Shown here: piece after piece, positions 34,243-45,439 of the stretch
How positions within the stretch are numbered: the first letter of the stretch is position 1
Layout of the letters: each line of letters opens with the position of its first letter
Assembly (NCBI GenBank): GCA_029851415.1
Contig: CM056744.1
Span: 69,310,172-69,374,171 of the forward strand
Length of the DNA stretch: 64,000 nt
Direction of reading: 5' to 3'
From: Eretmocerus hayati
Taxonomy: Eukaryota > Arthropoda > Insecta > Hymenoptera > Aphelinidae
Made by a program: the position numbers and the translations under genes
Notes under the pieces: model-generated
What the model saw: the letters and a program-made list of their open reading frames with translations, nothing else
What the model was told of the DNA's origin: nothing
Databases searched by the model: none

Positions 34243-36854
34243 TACAAAAGAGACTGTAGAGGCAAGGTAACGCCGAGGTATATTGAATTTTGCAAGGCTC
34301 ACTTTAACTGCAATAATTGTAAGCAAAAAGGACATTTTGCCAAAGAGTGTCCAAACTCCAAAAGTCGGGAACAAAGTTATAACAATAATCCAAAGTCAAG
34401 CTCTGACAAATCACAGAATAAACAAGCAAGTAAACGTGCATTATCGAGTATAGGTCTAAGTACAGCGAACATAAATTTTGTCAATTCCGAAGCAAATGCA
34501 GATAGATTATGGTATCAAGACTGTGGTGCTACACAGCACATGAGTGCACATGAAGACTGGATGGTCGATTATAACGAGTTTGATGAGCAAGAGATATTTG
34601 TACTTGAGGATGCAACTCATTTGGGAGGAATTGATATGGGTGATATAGAACTAAAAGCTTACAATGGAGAAACATGGTGCGATATAACTCTGGAAAATGT
34701 GCTATATATTTCAAAAATGCGTTTCGATCTTTGTTCAGTCACAAATATTCTAGACAAAGGTTATAGTCAGTGTGCAGATTCTGAATATCCATATTTCAAG
34801 TCCAAAGATGGCCAAGTCGTAGCCATGGCAACTGGAGATGGCAATCTTTTTAGAATGTTATTCCGTCAAGAGAATTCACAAAAATGTATGATGTTAGCTT
34901 CAATCAAAACATGGCATGAAGAACTGGCTCACCAAAACGTCAAGTATGTAGGGAATATTTTGAAGAAGAATGATATCAAATATGTAGACGACTGGAACGA
35001 TTATGTATGCCCGGGATGTATGTATGGCAAACAGAACAGGGTATCTCACCCTATAAATACGGAAGTAGCGTCAGAACCTTCGCATATAATTCATGTCGGC
35101 TTGGGCAAGATGAATGTCAGGTCTTTGGGAGGAGCGAAGTATTTTCTTTCATTCGAAGATGATTACTCCCATCTTAGGACAGTGTATTTTCTAAAATCGA
35201 AAGATGAGGCCCCTTCAAAGTTGAGACAATTCTTGAAGATGGTTGGAAATCAATTCGGAAAAACTATCAGAAGTCTGAAGTCAGATCAAGGGAAGGAGAT
35301 TAAGAATAGTGAAGTCGAAAATATCTTGAATCAAATAGGGATTCGACACACTTTTTCAAATGCTTATACACCACAACAGAATCGTAGGATTGAACGGGAG
35401 ATGAGAACTGTAGTAGAGTCAGCAAGATCGTCCTCACATGACGCGGGACTGAATGAGAATTTATGGGCTGAAGCTGTGAATTACGCAGTTTTCACGCTTA
35501 ACCAAACTGGCACGAGCTCAGTAGACCGTATGAGTCATGCTGATCTATGGTATGGTCGCAGAGTGGATGTGACGAAATTGAAAATTTTCGGATGTGAATG
35601 CTACGTTCTTATTCATGACCATAAACGTAAGAAGATAGCTCCAAAATCAAGGAAAGGTATTTTTGTCGGGTATGATCTTCAATCACCAAGTTATAGAATT
35701 CACATTGAGGAAGAACAAGATGTCGTGAGTTCAGGTGATGTAGTTTCTGATGAAAAAATCGGAGTCGAGTCTGGATATGTAGAAATTGTAACTTCTATCG
35801 ATCATGAGGGAAAATTTTCAGGGGGAGAGTCTGTGGTGTCCGAAAGTGACATTGTTGAGTCTGAAAATGAAACCTTCGAGTCAGCTGAGTCTGGTAATGA
35901 AAATTTGGTCCCTGAGTCCTCACAGTCTGAAGATGAGTCTGCTCCAAAGTCTTTTGATGACCCGTCGGTCAAGTCTGAAAGTTGAATTAATGAAAATCTG
36001 CGTAACAGAAAGACCTTGGAAGCACCTGCGAGATATCAAGATTATATGATGTTTGCGGAGGCTCCAAATATTTCTGTCGCAGAAGCCTTGAAAGAACAAA
36101 ATTGGCAAAGACTCATGGATGAACAGTATGATGCCTTGATAAAAATGGAAACGTGGACACTTGTTCCATTGCCACCTGGAGTGGAGCCATTGTCGTGTCG
36201 ATGGGTGTTGACCGGAAAGCAAGATGGTCGCCTCAAAGCTAGATTAGTAGTGAGAGGTTGTTAACAAAAGTATGAAATTGATTATAAAGAGACCTTCAGT
36301 CCGGTAGCTCGTCATGTTTCAATTAGATTAGTCTTAAGTATAGCTGCCTCACGTAAAATGAAGCTAATGACCTTTGATGTTACGACAGCCTTCTTACATG
36401 GTAACCTCAAAGAGGTTATCTACATGTTCCAACCAGAAGGTTATGATGACGGTGGTGGTTATGTTTGTCTATTGAACAAGAGCTTATACGGTCTCAAACA
36501 AGCTCTCAGAGATTGGAATGAAAAATGTTCCGAAGAACTGGAATCCTTAGGGTTCACTAGTACTGATGATGATCCATGTATCTATTACAGCAAAAATGAG
36601 GAGATGATTATTATTTTATTCGTTGATGACGGACTTATTGCAAGGAAGAATGAAGGGAAAATGGAAGATGTTTTAAAATCACTTAACAGCAAGTTTCAAA
36701 TTACTTCTGATACGGCACCAGACGGGCGCCTAACGTATATTGGTATGGAAATACGAAGTAGCCAGCGTGAAATTTTTGTAAGTCAACCTAAGTACACACT
36801 GAGGATGCTGAGAAGATTTGAGCATAGCTATCCAGTAGCCACACCGATTGAATG
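34243..36854 (+). pseudogene. copia gag-pol: zinc knuckles, protease, integrase, reverse transcriptase
   Basis: After the interrupted first knuckle comes CNNCKQKGHFAKEC. The protease site is WYQDCGATQHMS where the family has DSGA. The pre-integrase region has WHEELAHQNVKYVGNIL. In integrase the second and third acidic residues are visible (SDQGKEI; a Glu in NRRIEREMRTVVES), but the first normally acidic site reads HVGLGKM, so it looks inactivated. The reverse transcriptase has WVLTGKQDGRLKARLVVRG, FDVTTAFLHGNL, LYGLKQALRDW and FVDDGLIA. Nonsense codons: TGA at 35983-35985 and TAA at 36262-36264. The frame is lost at about 36855 where foreign sequence begins. Confidence 0.9.
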
Positions 36855-37895
36855 TTTTATGATTACATATGGGCGAATCTCAGGATTCGGGCGACTTTAT
36901 GATTACGAATTATTTTACGTCTTAGGAGACATGGTTGTCGACAAGTGAGGTCTTCCACTGGGAATTTTCGAAAATTCGCTCGTCCTCAACACTTTTGAAT
37001 GCTTCTGAGGTCCATATTTTGCTTTGGACCAACGATATAAGATACTCTGTGCGAGAAAACTCGATTTTTCGGCTGTCACAACGATTTTCAGGTGCACGCC
37101 TTAGCTTGTAGGTCCCAGGGCGATTGATCAACCATCCTGGAAATTGGATTGGTGATTGATTACACTTTGAAGAATTCAATCATCTTTGCCTCACGGCCGT
37201 CCTCGCCGAGATGCGAGATCTGATGGAGGTTGTTGGTGTGTCACAAAATTTTTGTCATTTTGAAGAATCGCTCTTGCTTACGATCCTGTCATCGGGGCGA
37301 TGGAAATAATGAAATTCTGGAGACGGGATCTGATCCAACTCGAAGAAACCTATGAATTCAGCCAAGTCCCATTGATGTCATCAAATCCTGGTGGCTGTTG
37401 CCACGATGGAAAGAAAAATTGCTTCTGCGTTATTTAGCCTTGAAAATGTCTATTTCTTATGGGACATGAAAATGTGGACCCCGTTGCACCTTGAACCACG
37501 TGTAATTTGATCTCTAGGATAACAGAAACGTATATACGAACTGCCCTAATTGTAGACCTACCCCGGCAGGAATACGAGGCTCATGAAAATTGAGAATTGA
37601 TGGGATCGTGCATTTTGGTGATTGTAGAGTAGCTTTATCTCGTAACAGAGGCCATTGGGAAGCATCGTATAATGTTGATCATGACTTTTTCTCACTTTTC
37701 TGATACTAAGGTCATCTCATGTCTGCGAGTGAGTATCCTCACGAGAATTATTGTAACACGAGGCCCCCCTTTGAATGCATAGGATTATTTGTTATTCCAC
37801 CGCAAGTGCGCAGCGAAGCTACAAAATGAGTTACGCGACTATTTTATCAATGTTTGAGTACTACTTTACCCAAAAGAAGTTTGCCAGGTATGTCC
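36855..37895. other. About 1-kb insertion in copia pol
   Basis: Non-copia DNA between the reverse transcriptase and RNase H coding parts. ATTGAA occurs at both junctions (about 36847-36852 and 37895-37900) and may be a 6-bp target duplication. CATATGGGCGAATCTCAG near 36867 is an inverted copy of sequence at about 37943-37966 in the resumed pol. No gene was recognised inside. Confidence 0.5.
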
Positions 37896-37902
37896 TGCCA
37901 TA

Positions 37903-38667
37903 TTGAAAATTTCCAAATTTTCCAACGAAAGTGGCCCGAATTCTGAGATTCGCCCATATGCAGCTAACATGGTAAATGATTCCTATGTGAGTGATTCAGT
38001 ACCTTATCGCGAAGCTATTGGAAGTCTTAACTGTCTAGCTACGATTTTTCGTCCTGATATCGCGTTTGCTGTTAACTATTTGAGTCGTTCTTGTGAAAAG
38101 CCTAAAATGAGTCATTGGAAAATGATTGAACGCATATTTTCTCATTTTAATGGAACAGTACGCTATGGGATAAGTTTCAATGGAGATACAAATTTGATTG
38201 CATACACAGATTCTGATTATGGAGGAGACTTGATTACACGTCTTTCGACTAGTGGAGTTCTAGTTTCACGTGGTGGACTCATTGTATGGTACTCTCAAAA
38301 ACAGCGATTGGTGGTCATTTCAACCTCAGAAGCAGAGTATAGAGCGGCAGTTTCGTCCATTGACGATATCTGTTGGATTCGTCGCATCGGACACGAGTTT
38401 AGTTGCTTGGATATAAAAACCCCAACGATTCTCAGAGTAGACAATCAGTCCGCGATTCATATGCTTCATAACACACATGAAGGTAAAGTTATAAAAGGCA
38501 AGAATCACATTGAAATTCCTAGGAAGTTCATTCAACAACATTTGGACAAAACAATAGTTTTGCGGCATGTAAGTTCCTCTAACCAATTTGCCGATATCCT
38601 AACGAAAACACTCCCAAAAATGCTCTTCCAAAAGTTGCGTGGTGAAATAATTGAGGAGGAGTGTTGA
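37903..38667 (+). CDS. copia pol C-terminus: RNase H
   Basis: Open for about 250 codons. It holds YREAIGSLNCLATIFRPDIA, NYLSRSCEKPKMSHW, YTDSDYGGD (first RNase H Asp), STSEAEYRA (Glu), RVDNQSAIHM (Asp) and the copia-type end NQFADILTKTLPKMLFQKLR. It degrades the RNA strand during reverse transcription. It is the C-terminal part of the pol polyprotein and has no start of its own; the reading begins at the edge of the pol insertion. It ends 12 bases before the 3' LTR, overlapping the purine tract, as in other copia elements. Confidence 0.88.
   Translation: MKISKFSNESGPNSEIRPYAANMVNDSYVSDSVPYREAIGSLNCLATIFRPDIAFAVNYLSRSCEKPKMSHWKMIERIFSHFNGTVRYGISFNGDTNLIAYTDSDYGGDLITRLSTSGVLVSRGGLIVWYSQKQRLVVISTSEAEYRAAVSSIDDICWIRRIGHEFSCLDIKTPTILRVDNQSAIHMLHNTHEGKVIKGKNHIEIPRKFIQQHLDKTIVLRHVSSSNQFADILTKTLPKMLFQKLRGEIIEEEC
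38653..38661 (+). promoter_or_regulatory. Polypurine tract of the copia element
   Basis: GAGGAGGAG directly precedes the 3' LTR (TGTTGAATA). It is the expected plus-strand primer and coincides with the last codons of pol. Confidence 0.8.
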
Positions 38668-39125
38668 ATAATAATTATTTTATGTAAGTTTGAATGTCAC
38701 GCCAACTTGGTCGGCAATGCGTTTACCTACTATATCGATACCCTACTCTGTATAGTTCAGATCCGGTCCACGAGGCAGGAGGATCTGCATACATATATAC
38801 TTTTAGTCTGATATAAAGCAATGTAACGTACCAATCTGTCTGGCTTCATCAGAAGCAATAATGTACTGATTAATTAATGACTGCTTGTGTAATATATGAA
38901 TGATAACAACGACTGAACGGTATGTTACTGTACAAGTAGATCCTACAGTTCATAGCACTGCGGTGCGGCTTGTATTCAGTGTCATATCTCCTTATGTTCA
39001 CAGGCGCCTTTTTGTATTACATTCTATGAAGCAGGAACAATAAATTGACTTTTATATCTCATTTGGGATTACTGTCTGAAAGCTCTCCTCCACCTTGACT
39101 GTCTCCAAAGTTCTGGTTCTTGTTA
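38662..39125 (+). repeat. 3' LTR of the copia element
   Basis: Matches the 5' LTR throughout; ends TTCTTGTTA where the 5' copy ends TTCTTGTCA. Followed by the second CATTC target copy (39126-39130). Confidence 0.93.
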
Positions 39126-39130
39126 CATTC

Positions 39131-39902
39131 GTTCGTGTTCAGTCCATAGAACCATAGCTCAAAATAAGGCTCGATGCTCGGGAAAGACGATAGCTTGAAC
39201 AGAATTGTTTTCAGAAACTGAACACGTGGTGATTTAGAACTATGCCCAAGGATCAAGATCCCGTTTCAACCGAAATGGAGCAATCCACTTTTTTGGAATG
39301 CGAGCTTGATTCGTATTTTTACGTGTTAATCAGATGGAGCTTCTTTGAGCAACATACTTGTCGAGACAATAACGGCTCCCAAATCCCATAACTTCGATGA
39401 ATCTCAATATTTCCCAACGTACTTCAACTTATTTTGGAGCTCATCCAAAATCTTTCGATAATTCCATGATTTCCGTGAACTGTACCGGTTTCTGTCCAAT
39501 TGTCGGACGGTAATAAATTCTGAAGATTTCAGGAATCTCAGCGAGGGAGATTTCGCCACTGTTAGTCACCCAACGTGAGTATTCCGAGTATACATACGAG
39601 CTCCGCCGATTTCGGTCCAGTCGTTCCGCCATTACTCGGCCATTCATTTATTTGGTGCCATTCTGTTCATGTATTTTTTGAGCAATGGAGAAGTAATAAG
39701 ATACCATTCGAGTCTCATACCGGCAGGTCTCTATTTTACATCATGCCTGGGCTAGCTTCAGATATTTTCAGCCCAAAATCGTTCCAACTCCGCCATTTTT
39801 GAACTTGACGCCATTTCGTCCTCAGATTCTTAGAGCAATAACCAATTTACAAAAATCGTATAAAGTAGATGATGATTGGGATCGTCCTCTTATTTGCACA
39901 TA
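39131..39902. other. Unassigned region with one diverged 173-bp unit
   Basis: Mostly featureless. About 39460-39565 on the minus strand resembles a single unit of the 4361-4870 array (GAGATTCCTGAAAT, CAGAATTTATTACCG, ACGGAAATCAT). No gene supported. Confidence 0.5.
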
Positions 39903-41187
39903 AAATTGTAATTATCTTCAATCGATCTTGGAGGACTAGGTTTGTGTGGATGGAAATACACAATATTTTGCAAATTTTTTCTTATATTTGCGACGTTTCG
40001 TGCAGTGAAATTCACTGACCTCTTCAGGCTGGGAACATATAATAAAACATCTTCACGATAATAATGACAAATATTTCATAGAAGGTCCTACGATATAAAA
40101 TTAGAATACATACCATGAAAGCTATTTCACAAAAAATTTCATAAAAAGAATCTGGAAATTATAAAAAATCTACTTAGAAATAATAATTATCCTGATATTT
40201 TGGTCAACAAGTGCATCAACAATAGACTCCATGCTTTAAAACAACAGAGACCTCATTCAGATGACCAAACTAAACGATTTTATGCACTGTCGCAAAAAGT
40301 ATGCATTCCATATTCCAAAGATTTCTACCAAAAATGTCCCAACGTACTAAAAAAGTACAATATTCATACTCTACCTGAGCTCAGTCAAAATCTCCAAAAC
40401 ATCATAAAACTCGGGGAAGATCCGTTCAACAAATTCGAGGCAACTGAATTAATTCATAAGTTCTCGTGTAAAAACTGTCCAGCTTCATATGTGGGAGAGA
40501 CAAAAAAACCTTTGTCGAATAGACTCAATGAACCCATCAAAATGAAAAACCCAAATACAGTCATTTCACTACACATGAAAGAACTTGGTCATGAATTTGA
40601 TTGGCCGAATGTAAATGTATTGGACCGAGAACCTCATTTTCACAAGAGATTACTCAGTGAAATGATTTTCATCAATTCAGATGATAACAACATCAATCTC
40701 AAGACTGATACGCGTAATCTCAACAGACTGTACAGCTCCATTCTAAAATAGCATGAAAGCAGTACAATATACCTTTCCTAGTCTCTCGTTCTTTCTGTCT
40801 CTCTCTACACAGTCATTCTTCCACCTCTGTATTATATATATAGGTACACGAAAGCTTGATCATCGATCTAGCTCGTTGCCTCACTCACTGTTCAAACACC
40901 TGACGTGATGGTAGGACGATTTTCTACCTATTGATCATCAAATATGTGATCTTTTAAAAGAACTTGGCTTTTATGGTATGTATTATAATTTTATATCGTA
41001 GGACCTTCTATGAAATATTTGTCATTATTATCGTGAATTTGTTATATTATATGTTCCCAGCCTGAAGAGGTCAGTGAATTTCACTGCACGAAACGTCGCA
41101 AATATAAGAAAAAATTTGCAAAATATTGTGTATTTCCATCCACACAAACCTAGTCCTCCAAGATCGATTGAAGATAATTACAATTTT
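39903..41187 (+). mobile_element. Penelope-like element, 5' truncated, between inverted terminal repeats
   Basis: Arms 39903-40125 and 40965-41187 are inverted copies, each holding GCGACGTTTCGTGCAGTGAA and CCTCTTCAGGCTGGGAACAT, the signature of Penelope terminal repeats. Between them lies only the C-terminal part of the Penelope polyprotein. Inverted terminal repeats and 5' truncation are common for these elements. Confidence 0.85.
40120..40751 (+). CDS. Penelope polyprotein C-terminus: RT thumb remnant and GIY-YIG endonuclease
   Basis: Open from inside the left arm to TAG near 40751. NLEIIKNLLRNNNYPDILV and CINNRLHAL fit the end of the Penelope reverse transcriptase. LIHKFSCKNCPASYVGETKK is the CCHH-like Cys motif plus GIY-YIG core (here SYVGE), followed by LSNRLNEP (Arg) and ISLHMKELGHEFDW, ending RNLNRLYSSILK. 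The domain nicks DNA for target-primed insertion. There is no ATG at the natural protein start, because the palm/finger domains are missing. Not functional alone. Confidence 0.85.
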
Positions 41188-41930
41188 AAATTTACAAAAA
41201 ATGAGTCATGAGCTGATCGCGCCTCACTCGTCTTTCGTCAATGTTTGGGCTAGCTTCGGCTCCCGTTAGCCCAGAACTCGATTCCTCGAGAACGGAAAGA
41301 GCAATAGAATCGGCTTCGTGGTAACAAATTAGCAATAAAAAAGTGATAACTGTTGACATAGTCATTTTCGGCTTGGCATGACTTGCCCATAGACATAGAA
41401 GTATAGACTGCCGGTCTCGTATCTCTGCCGTTGACATCGCGGCTCTGCATCGAGAGTGAGAAAGACGCAACGTAGGAATCGCGTGTTAAAAGCGTGCGCC
41501 CTGGGGCATGCCGTCTCTCTCACTCTCACGCGAAGGTCTATGTCTCGATGACAACGGCGAGTATACGGGAACAGTAGTCAATACTCCTATGTCTATGGAC
41601 TTGCTTGGGCTAGCTTGAAGGACGTGGCTTCAGCAGGCTTGATCAGGGATCTGTTTGAGGTTGCTGCTATCTGGCATCTAGCGGTAAAACTCCGACTATT
41701 CAGCAAATGAAGCTCTGGTTGCTCGGAGACTAACTTTCTAACCTCAAAACCAGAAACGTGCTGATGGAAAAATTGATGGATTTCTCGCAAGATTCTTCGA
41801 TCCACAGAAATGTATAAATCAAACCAACCCTTGCCAGATTTGGCGTGCAAGATTCTTCAAAAAAGAACCCGCACGCAACTTGCGTCAGAAAAAAATGACA
41901 AAATACGGAGAGGTACAGAACTCCTCATTA

Positions 41931-41997
41931 CGAAATCCCACTCAAAGAATCATGATCGTCATAAAACGATGATAATGATTCTGGGAGTGGGATTTCG
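41931..41997. repeat. 67-bp near-perfect hairpin
   Basis: The arms begin CGAAATCCCACTC and AGAATCATNATC, are about 32 bp with about 6 mismatches, and have a 3-base loop. It could be a tiny MITE or a pre-miRNA-like foldback; the sequence alone does not decide. Confidence 0.6.
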
Positions 41998-42504
41998 AAA
42001 ATAGGTCATCTGATAGGATTCAACGAAATTGAGCAAAATGTCAAAATGGATCCCGTTGAATATCCTGCCTATCAATATCGACCATTGGGTGTGCCACCTA
42101 TCGTTTAAATCCAGAATTGTTCTGTTGTGCCTACTTTAGCCATTACCACAAGAACCGCAAGCCACCGGTCTTTCGGAATAGATCGGCAGACATAAATTTC
42201 CCCAACCCTAGTTTGCCAAACATGTACTGAAGTCTTGTTGGATTGTTTGGCCTGGGAGTCAAGGAGATTGGGAATATTTATGAAACAACTTGTTGCCATT
42301 AGTCCCAATTCTGCGAAGGGAGCCGTTGACAACGACCTCTACGAGCTGCTATTTCTTTACTCGCCATACCAGCTTTGAGTTTCCGATTTTTTCATCCGAT
42401 ATCGCCCGGTCGTTGCGAGTTCAGAGTATTCAAAAGTTCGAATATGAACCCAAAAATCGAATCCGAGATGTGTCAAATTTTTCAACTCCGTTGTTTTCAC
42501 TCTC

Positions 42505-42786
42505 ATGATGAATACCAGAGAAGTACTCTTGAGTCAGATCCTTGAATCAGTTTTCTCACACCCCTCATACTTTGGGATGAGCTGTGAGGATCTTTCGAAG
42601 AAATACCGGATATTCAAATACCTTGATGGGTGTATCGATTTGCTTCTAAACCCTCCTAAATATGGCGATAGAATACTCTACCCGAATATCGGAGTTGCAG
42701 ACTGCTCAGTCTTGAAGGATACTTCACGACCACTCATCCTCGATAACATCGTCGATACGGAGTTACTATATGCAGCTTTATCATAG
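42505..42786 (+). CDS. Orphan 93-codon frame, possible exon or remnant
   Basis: Starts MMNTREVLLSQILESVF and contains YRIFKYLDGCIDLLLNPP and GDRILYPNIGVADCSVL. Amino-acid composition looks protein-like (hydrophobic and charged residues alternate), but I recognise no family and there is no promoter or splice evidence. It could equally be chance in A+T-rich DNA. Confidence 0.2.
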   Translation: MMNTREVLLSQILESVFSHPSYFGMSCEDLSKKYRIFKYLDGCIDLLLNPPKYGDRILYPNIGVADCSVLKDTSRPLILDNIVDTELLYAALS

Positions 42787-42825
42787 GCCGTGGTGACAAA
42801 GGAGAAGGATTCCGGATCTTAAGGA

Positions 42826-43203
42826 TTAGCTCACCGTATTAGGGTAGTTTGAGCCGACCTGATCCGACCAGGAGTTTTGTGCTCCTGAAGGTAATGGATG
42901 TACTCTAGTATTGGTTGGCAACAAGACTTGTTCCTCCTCATGCATCTCATCTGTCTGCCATCCCTTCCAATTATCAGCCTGCCATCTCTTCCATTCATCA
43001 GTCTGTTTCAAACTATTGTTCAATCCTTGTGCAATGAGCTCAAGAGGTGATCCTTGAAAGAATGTTGGATTTGGAGTGATTATTTTGCGCATCAATATCA
43101 TGAAAGACAATGGGGATACATTACCAAAAGCAGATAATCCAAATCCTTGTACAATAGCTAAAACTGCAGTGATGCGAGAGGAGAGCGTGGGGCCAAGCAT
43201 CAT
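42826..43203 (-). CDS. Orphan 125-codon frame with Trp-rich repeat
   Basis: Starts MMLGPTLSSRITAVLAIVQG with a hydrophobic N-terminal stretch. The centre holds a small repeat, WKRWQADNWKGWQTDE, followed by EEEQVLLPTN. The encoding DNA has a matching tandem of about 30 bp (near 42950-43010), so the frame may be repeat-derived. No family recognised. Confidence 0.22.
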   Translation of the reverse strand: MMLGPTLSSRITAVLAIVQGFGLSAFGNVSPLSFMILMRKIITPNPTFFQGSPLELIAQGLNNSLKQTDEWKRWQADNWKGWQTDEMHEEEQVLLPTNTRVHPLPSGAQNSWSDQVGSNYPNTVS

Positions 43204-43462
43204 TTTTCTTCCCCAGCAGTGATTGCCTGAAGAAATCAGCGAATTATCTTGGATACAAAGAAACCCTCCGCCTCACTCGGTGGCCACCTGAACCTGAGCA
43301 TGGGTTGGAAAATCAAGCGATCAATGGATGTGTCTTCTCTCAGTCGTCAGTGATTCATCTTCCGAAGAATTCGAGGTTGGAACCCAGCTCATTCCTCCAG
43401 ATAACATCGATATCGAAGGGCGATAGTCGGAAGATGCCTGATAGACGATGGATTACCCTGCA

Positions 43463-44838
43463 GAAAATAATTTCGTGGGATCCCATGGGACTTCGTGAGA
43501 CCCGGCCCTGGTGGAATATCTAATTCATATATTTTGCGAAATTTGGCACCGCAGACGTGCAGCATACAAGTTTCGAGCATTATTCCTCCGGCCTACGAAG
43601 TGGTTGATACTTACATGGGAAGTCAAGAATAGATGCTATGTGTATTCTGATCTCGATCTCTGAATGATTACGGGTATGAATATTGGAAATCGACTGATAC
43701 TCCAAGAGTGTAGAAGAATCAAGCATCGAGGACCAATCCCTTCACTCCTCTCCAAATGTGCTTTCAGCCGAGAGAAGATGCCTATGATGTCATCACGTGT
43801 CAACAGATCAAGTGAAGAACAATGCTCAGAGTGACACCTGACGTGGATTTCATCACGAGAACGTGTAGGTACTGAGTCACCTAATGATAAGGACTCGTAG
43901 CAATGATGTTTTATACATAATCTTAGGTTCTTGAGAATTTTTTCACGCGAATGAAACAAGGTCTCATGATGGGATTGGAGAGAGAATTCAAACTATCTTC
44001 CATGATCTGGTTTATTCACAATCATATGTATATTCTCCTATGTTCACTTCCGTCTGATTATCTTGATCGATGTACAGTATTGATCAAGTAGCTGTACTAA
44101 TTGCTAACAACAAAGACAATATTGAATCCTAATCCCATGGACTCTGGTTTTTGAAGCAAATTTATTGTATGAGGGGTGAATGAACATGAAATATAGAGAG
44201 CTTTGCGGAACTACTTATCCTACCCGATCATTTATGAAGATCATAGAACCCTCATTCACAAATACTTTCGGGGATGGGTGGTCACTAATTACCAGTATGT
44301 GAGTACCGAGACCTCCTCATCCTCCTAGAATGATGTATCACCTTGTCACTTGAGTGTTGAGAGTTGAACATTCCGTTGGATTTTGGATATGAAGCTTCAA
44401 TTGCAAAGAGGGAACACTCGATGTATACAGCAGGGGACATTATGAATTTCGAAGTTGCTTAATACTAGATCTTAAGGAATCCCTTAAGAAACGTCCATGT
44501 ACGTCACATCGGTTTTACGAGTCCTTATTATTAGATGACTCATTATATATATCGCAGGCTCTTGGTGAAATCAGCCTTTTCGTGAAAATCCTAGGCTCTT
44601 CATAAAGAGCCGGCCGATCGTGTCAGCGCTCATCCTTTTCATTTTGTTACACCACCTGTCTAGCCTCCTCGTGAAGAGGCTGGATTGTTCAGCCTTTTCA
44701 TGAAAAAAGGTAAACGGGCTAGGCCCTTGGTGTACAGATGGGCAGAGTCATCAGGACCGTTGTCAAACAGAGTCAGTATCGCATTCAAAGCTGTCGAATT
44801 AATTGAACTTCTCACAATCATATTAAATTGGATTAGTC
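43463..44838 (-). repeat. Dispersed repeat copy B: left arm of a large inverted repeat
   Basis: 43463-44562 is the inverse of copy A. 44562-44838 adds an inner end with stacked palindromes (AGGCTCTTCATAAAGAGCC, GCCTCCTCGTGAAGAGGC, CAGCCTTTTCATGAAAA) that pairs with 50345-50640. Outer end GGGATCCCATGGG near 43480. Confidence 0.75.
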
Positions 44839-44840
44839 AA

Positions 44841-45300
44841 AAAAGTGAGCTTGCAGAAAGTTTCACAATTTTTTTGAACTTGAATTGTGCTAATTTTGGG
44901 TGAGTTTTGAGCGTATTTTCTCGGATAAAATTACGTTATTTCAATAAAAAATCTCGAGTTTTATAGGTCTGATTTTCAGAAGTCGAAAAAGTGAGCTTGC
45001 AGAAAGCTTCACAATTTTTTTGAACTTGAATTGTGCTAATTTTGAGTGAGTTCTGCGCGGATTTTCTCGGATCAAATCACGTTATTTCAATAAAAAATCT
45101 CAAGTTTTATAGGACTGATTTTCAAAAGTCAAAAAAGTGAGCTTGCAGAAAGCTTCACAATTTCTTTTGAACTTGAATTGAGCTAATTTTGGGTGAGTTT
45201 TGGGTGTATTCTCTCAGATGGAATCAAGTTATTTCAATAAAAAATCTCGAGTTGTATAGGACTGATCTTTAAAAGTCAAAAAGTGAGCTCGCAGGAAGTT
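44841..45300 (+). repeat. 146-bp tandem repeat, about 3 copies
   Basis: GTGAGCTTGCAG recurs at 44845, 44991, 45137 and (as GTGAGCTCGCAG) 45283, exactly 146 bp apart. Units share TTTGAACTTGAATTG, TTATTTCAATAAAAAATCTC and TTTTATAGG. It begins immediately inside the left hairpin arm. Confidence 0.88.
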
Positions 45301-45439
45301 TTGCGTTTGATATCAAATTGAACAAAGACAGAATATAATAAAGATTTCCGGCCTCACGATTCGCACAAAATTCCATAGGCTCAGATTTCATACACCTCAT
45401 TGAAATATTATTTCGTCATCATACATAGCTCCCTTGTCC

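Larger units (their letters stand above)
5292..39125 (+). mobile_element. Ty1/copia LTR retrotransposon expanded by nested insertions
   Basis: Two near-identical LTRs (5292-5755 and 38662-39125) lie in direct orientation and begin TGTTGAATA. The outer flanks carry a perfect 5-bp target duplication, CATTC (5287-5291 and 39126-39130). A tRNA-iMet-type primer site follows the left LTR and a purine tract precedes the right one. Internal order is gag, protease, integrase, reverse transcriptase, RNase H, the copia order. The element is dead: gag and pol carry nonsense codons, gag is split by a 27.6-kb insertion and pol by one of about 1 kb. Without insertions it would be about 5.1 kb, normal for copia. 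Confidence 0.93.
41188..43462. other. Mostly unassigned region
   Basis: Apart from the hairpin at 41931-41997 and two orphan frames (42505-42786, 42826-43203) I recognise nothing. GGGCTAGCTT occurs several times (near 41248, 41609 and elsewhere in the window). Confidence 0.45.
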
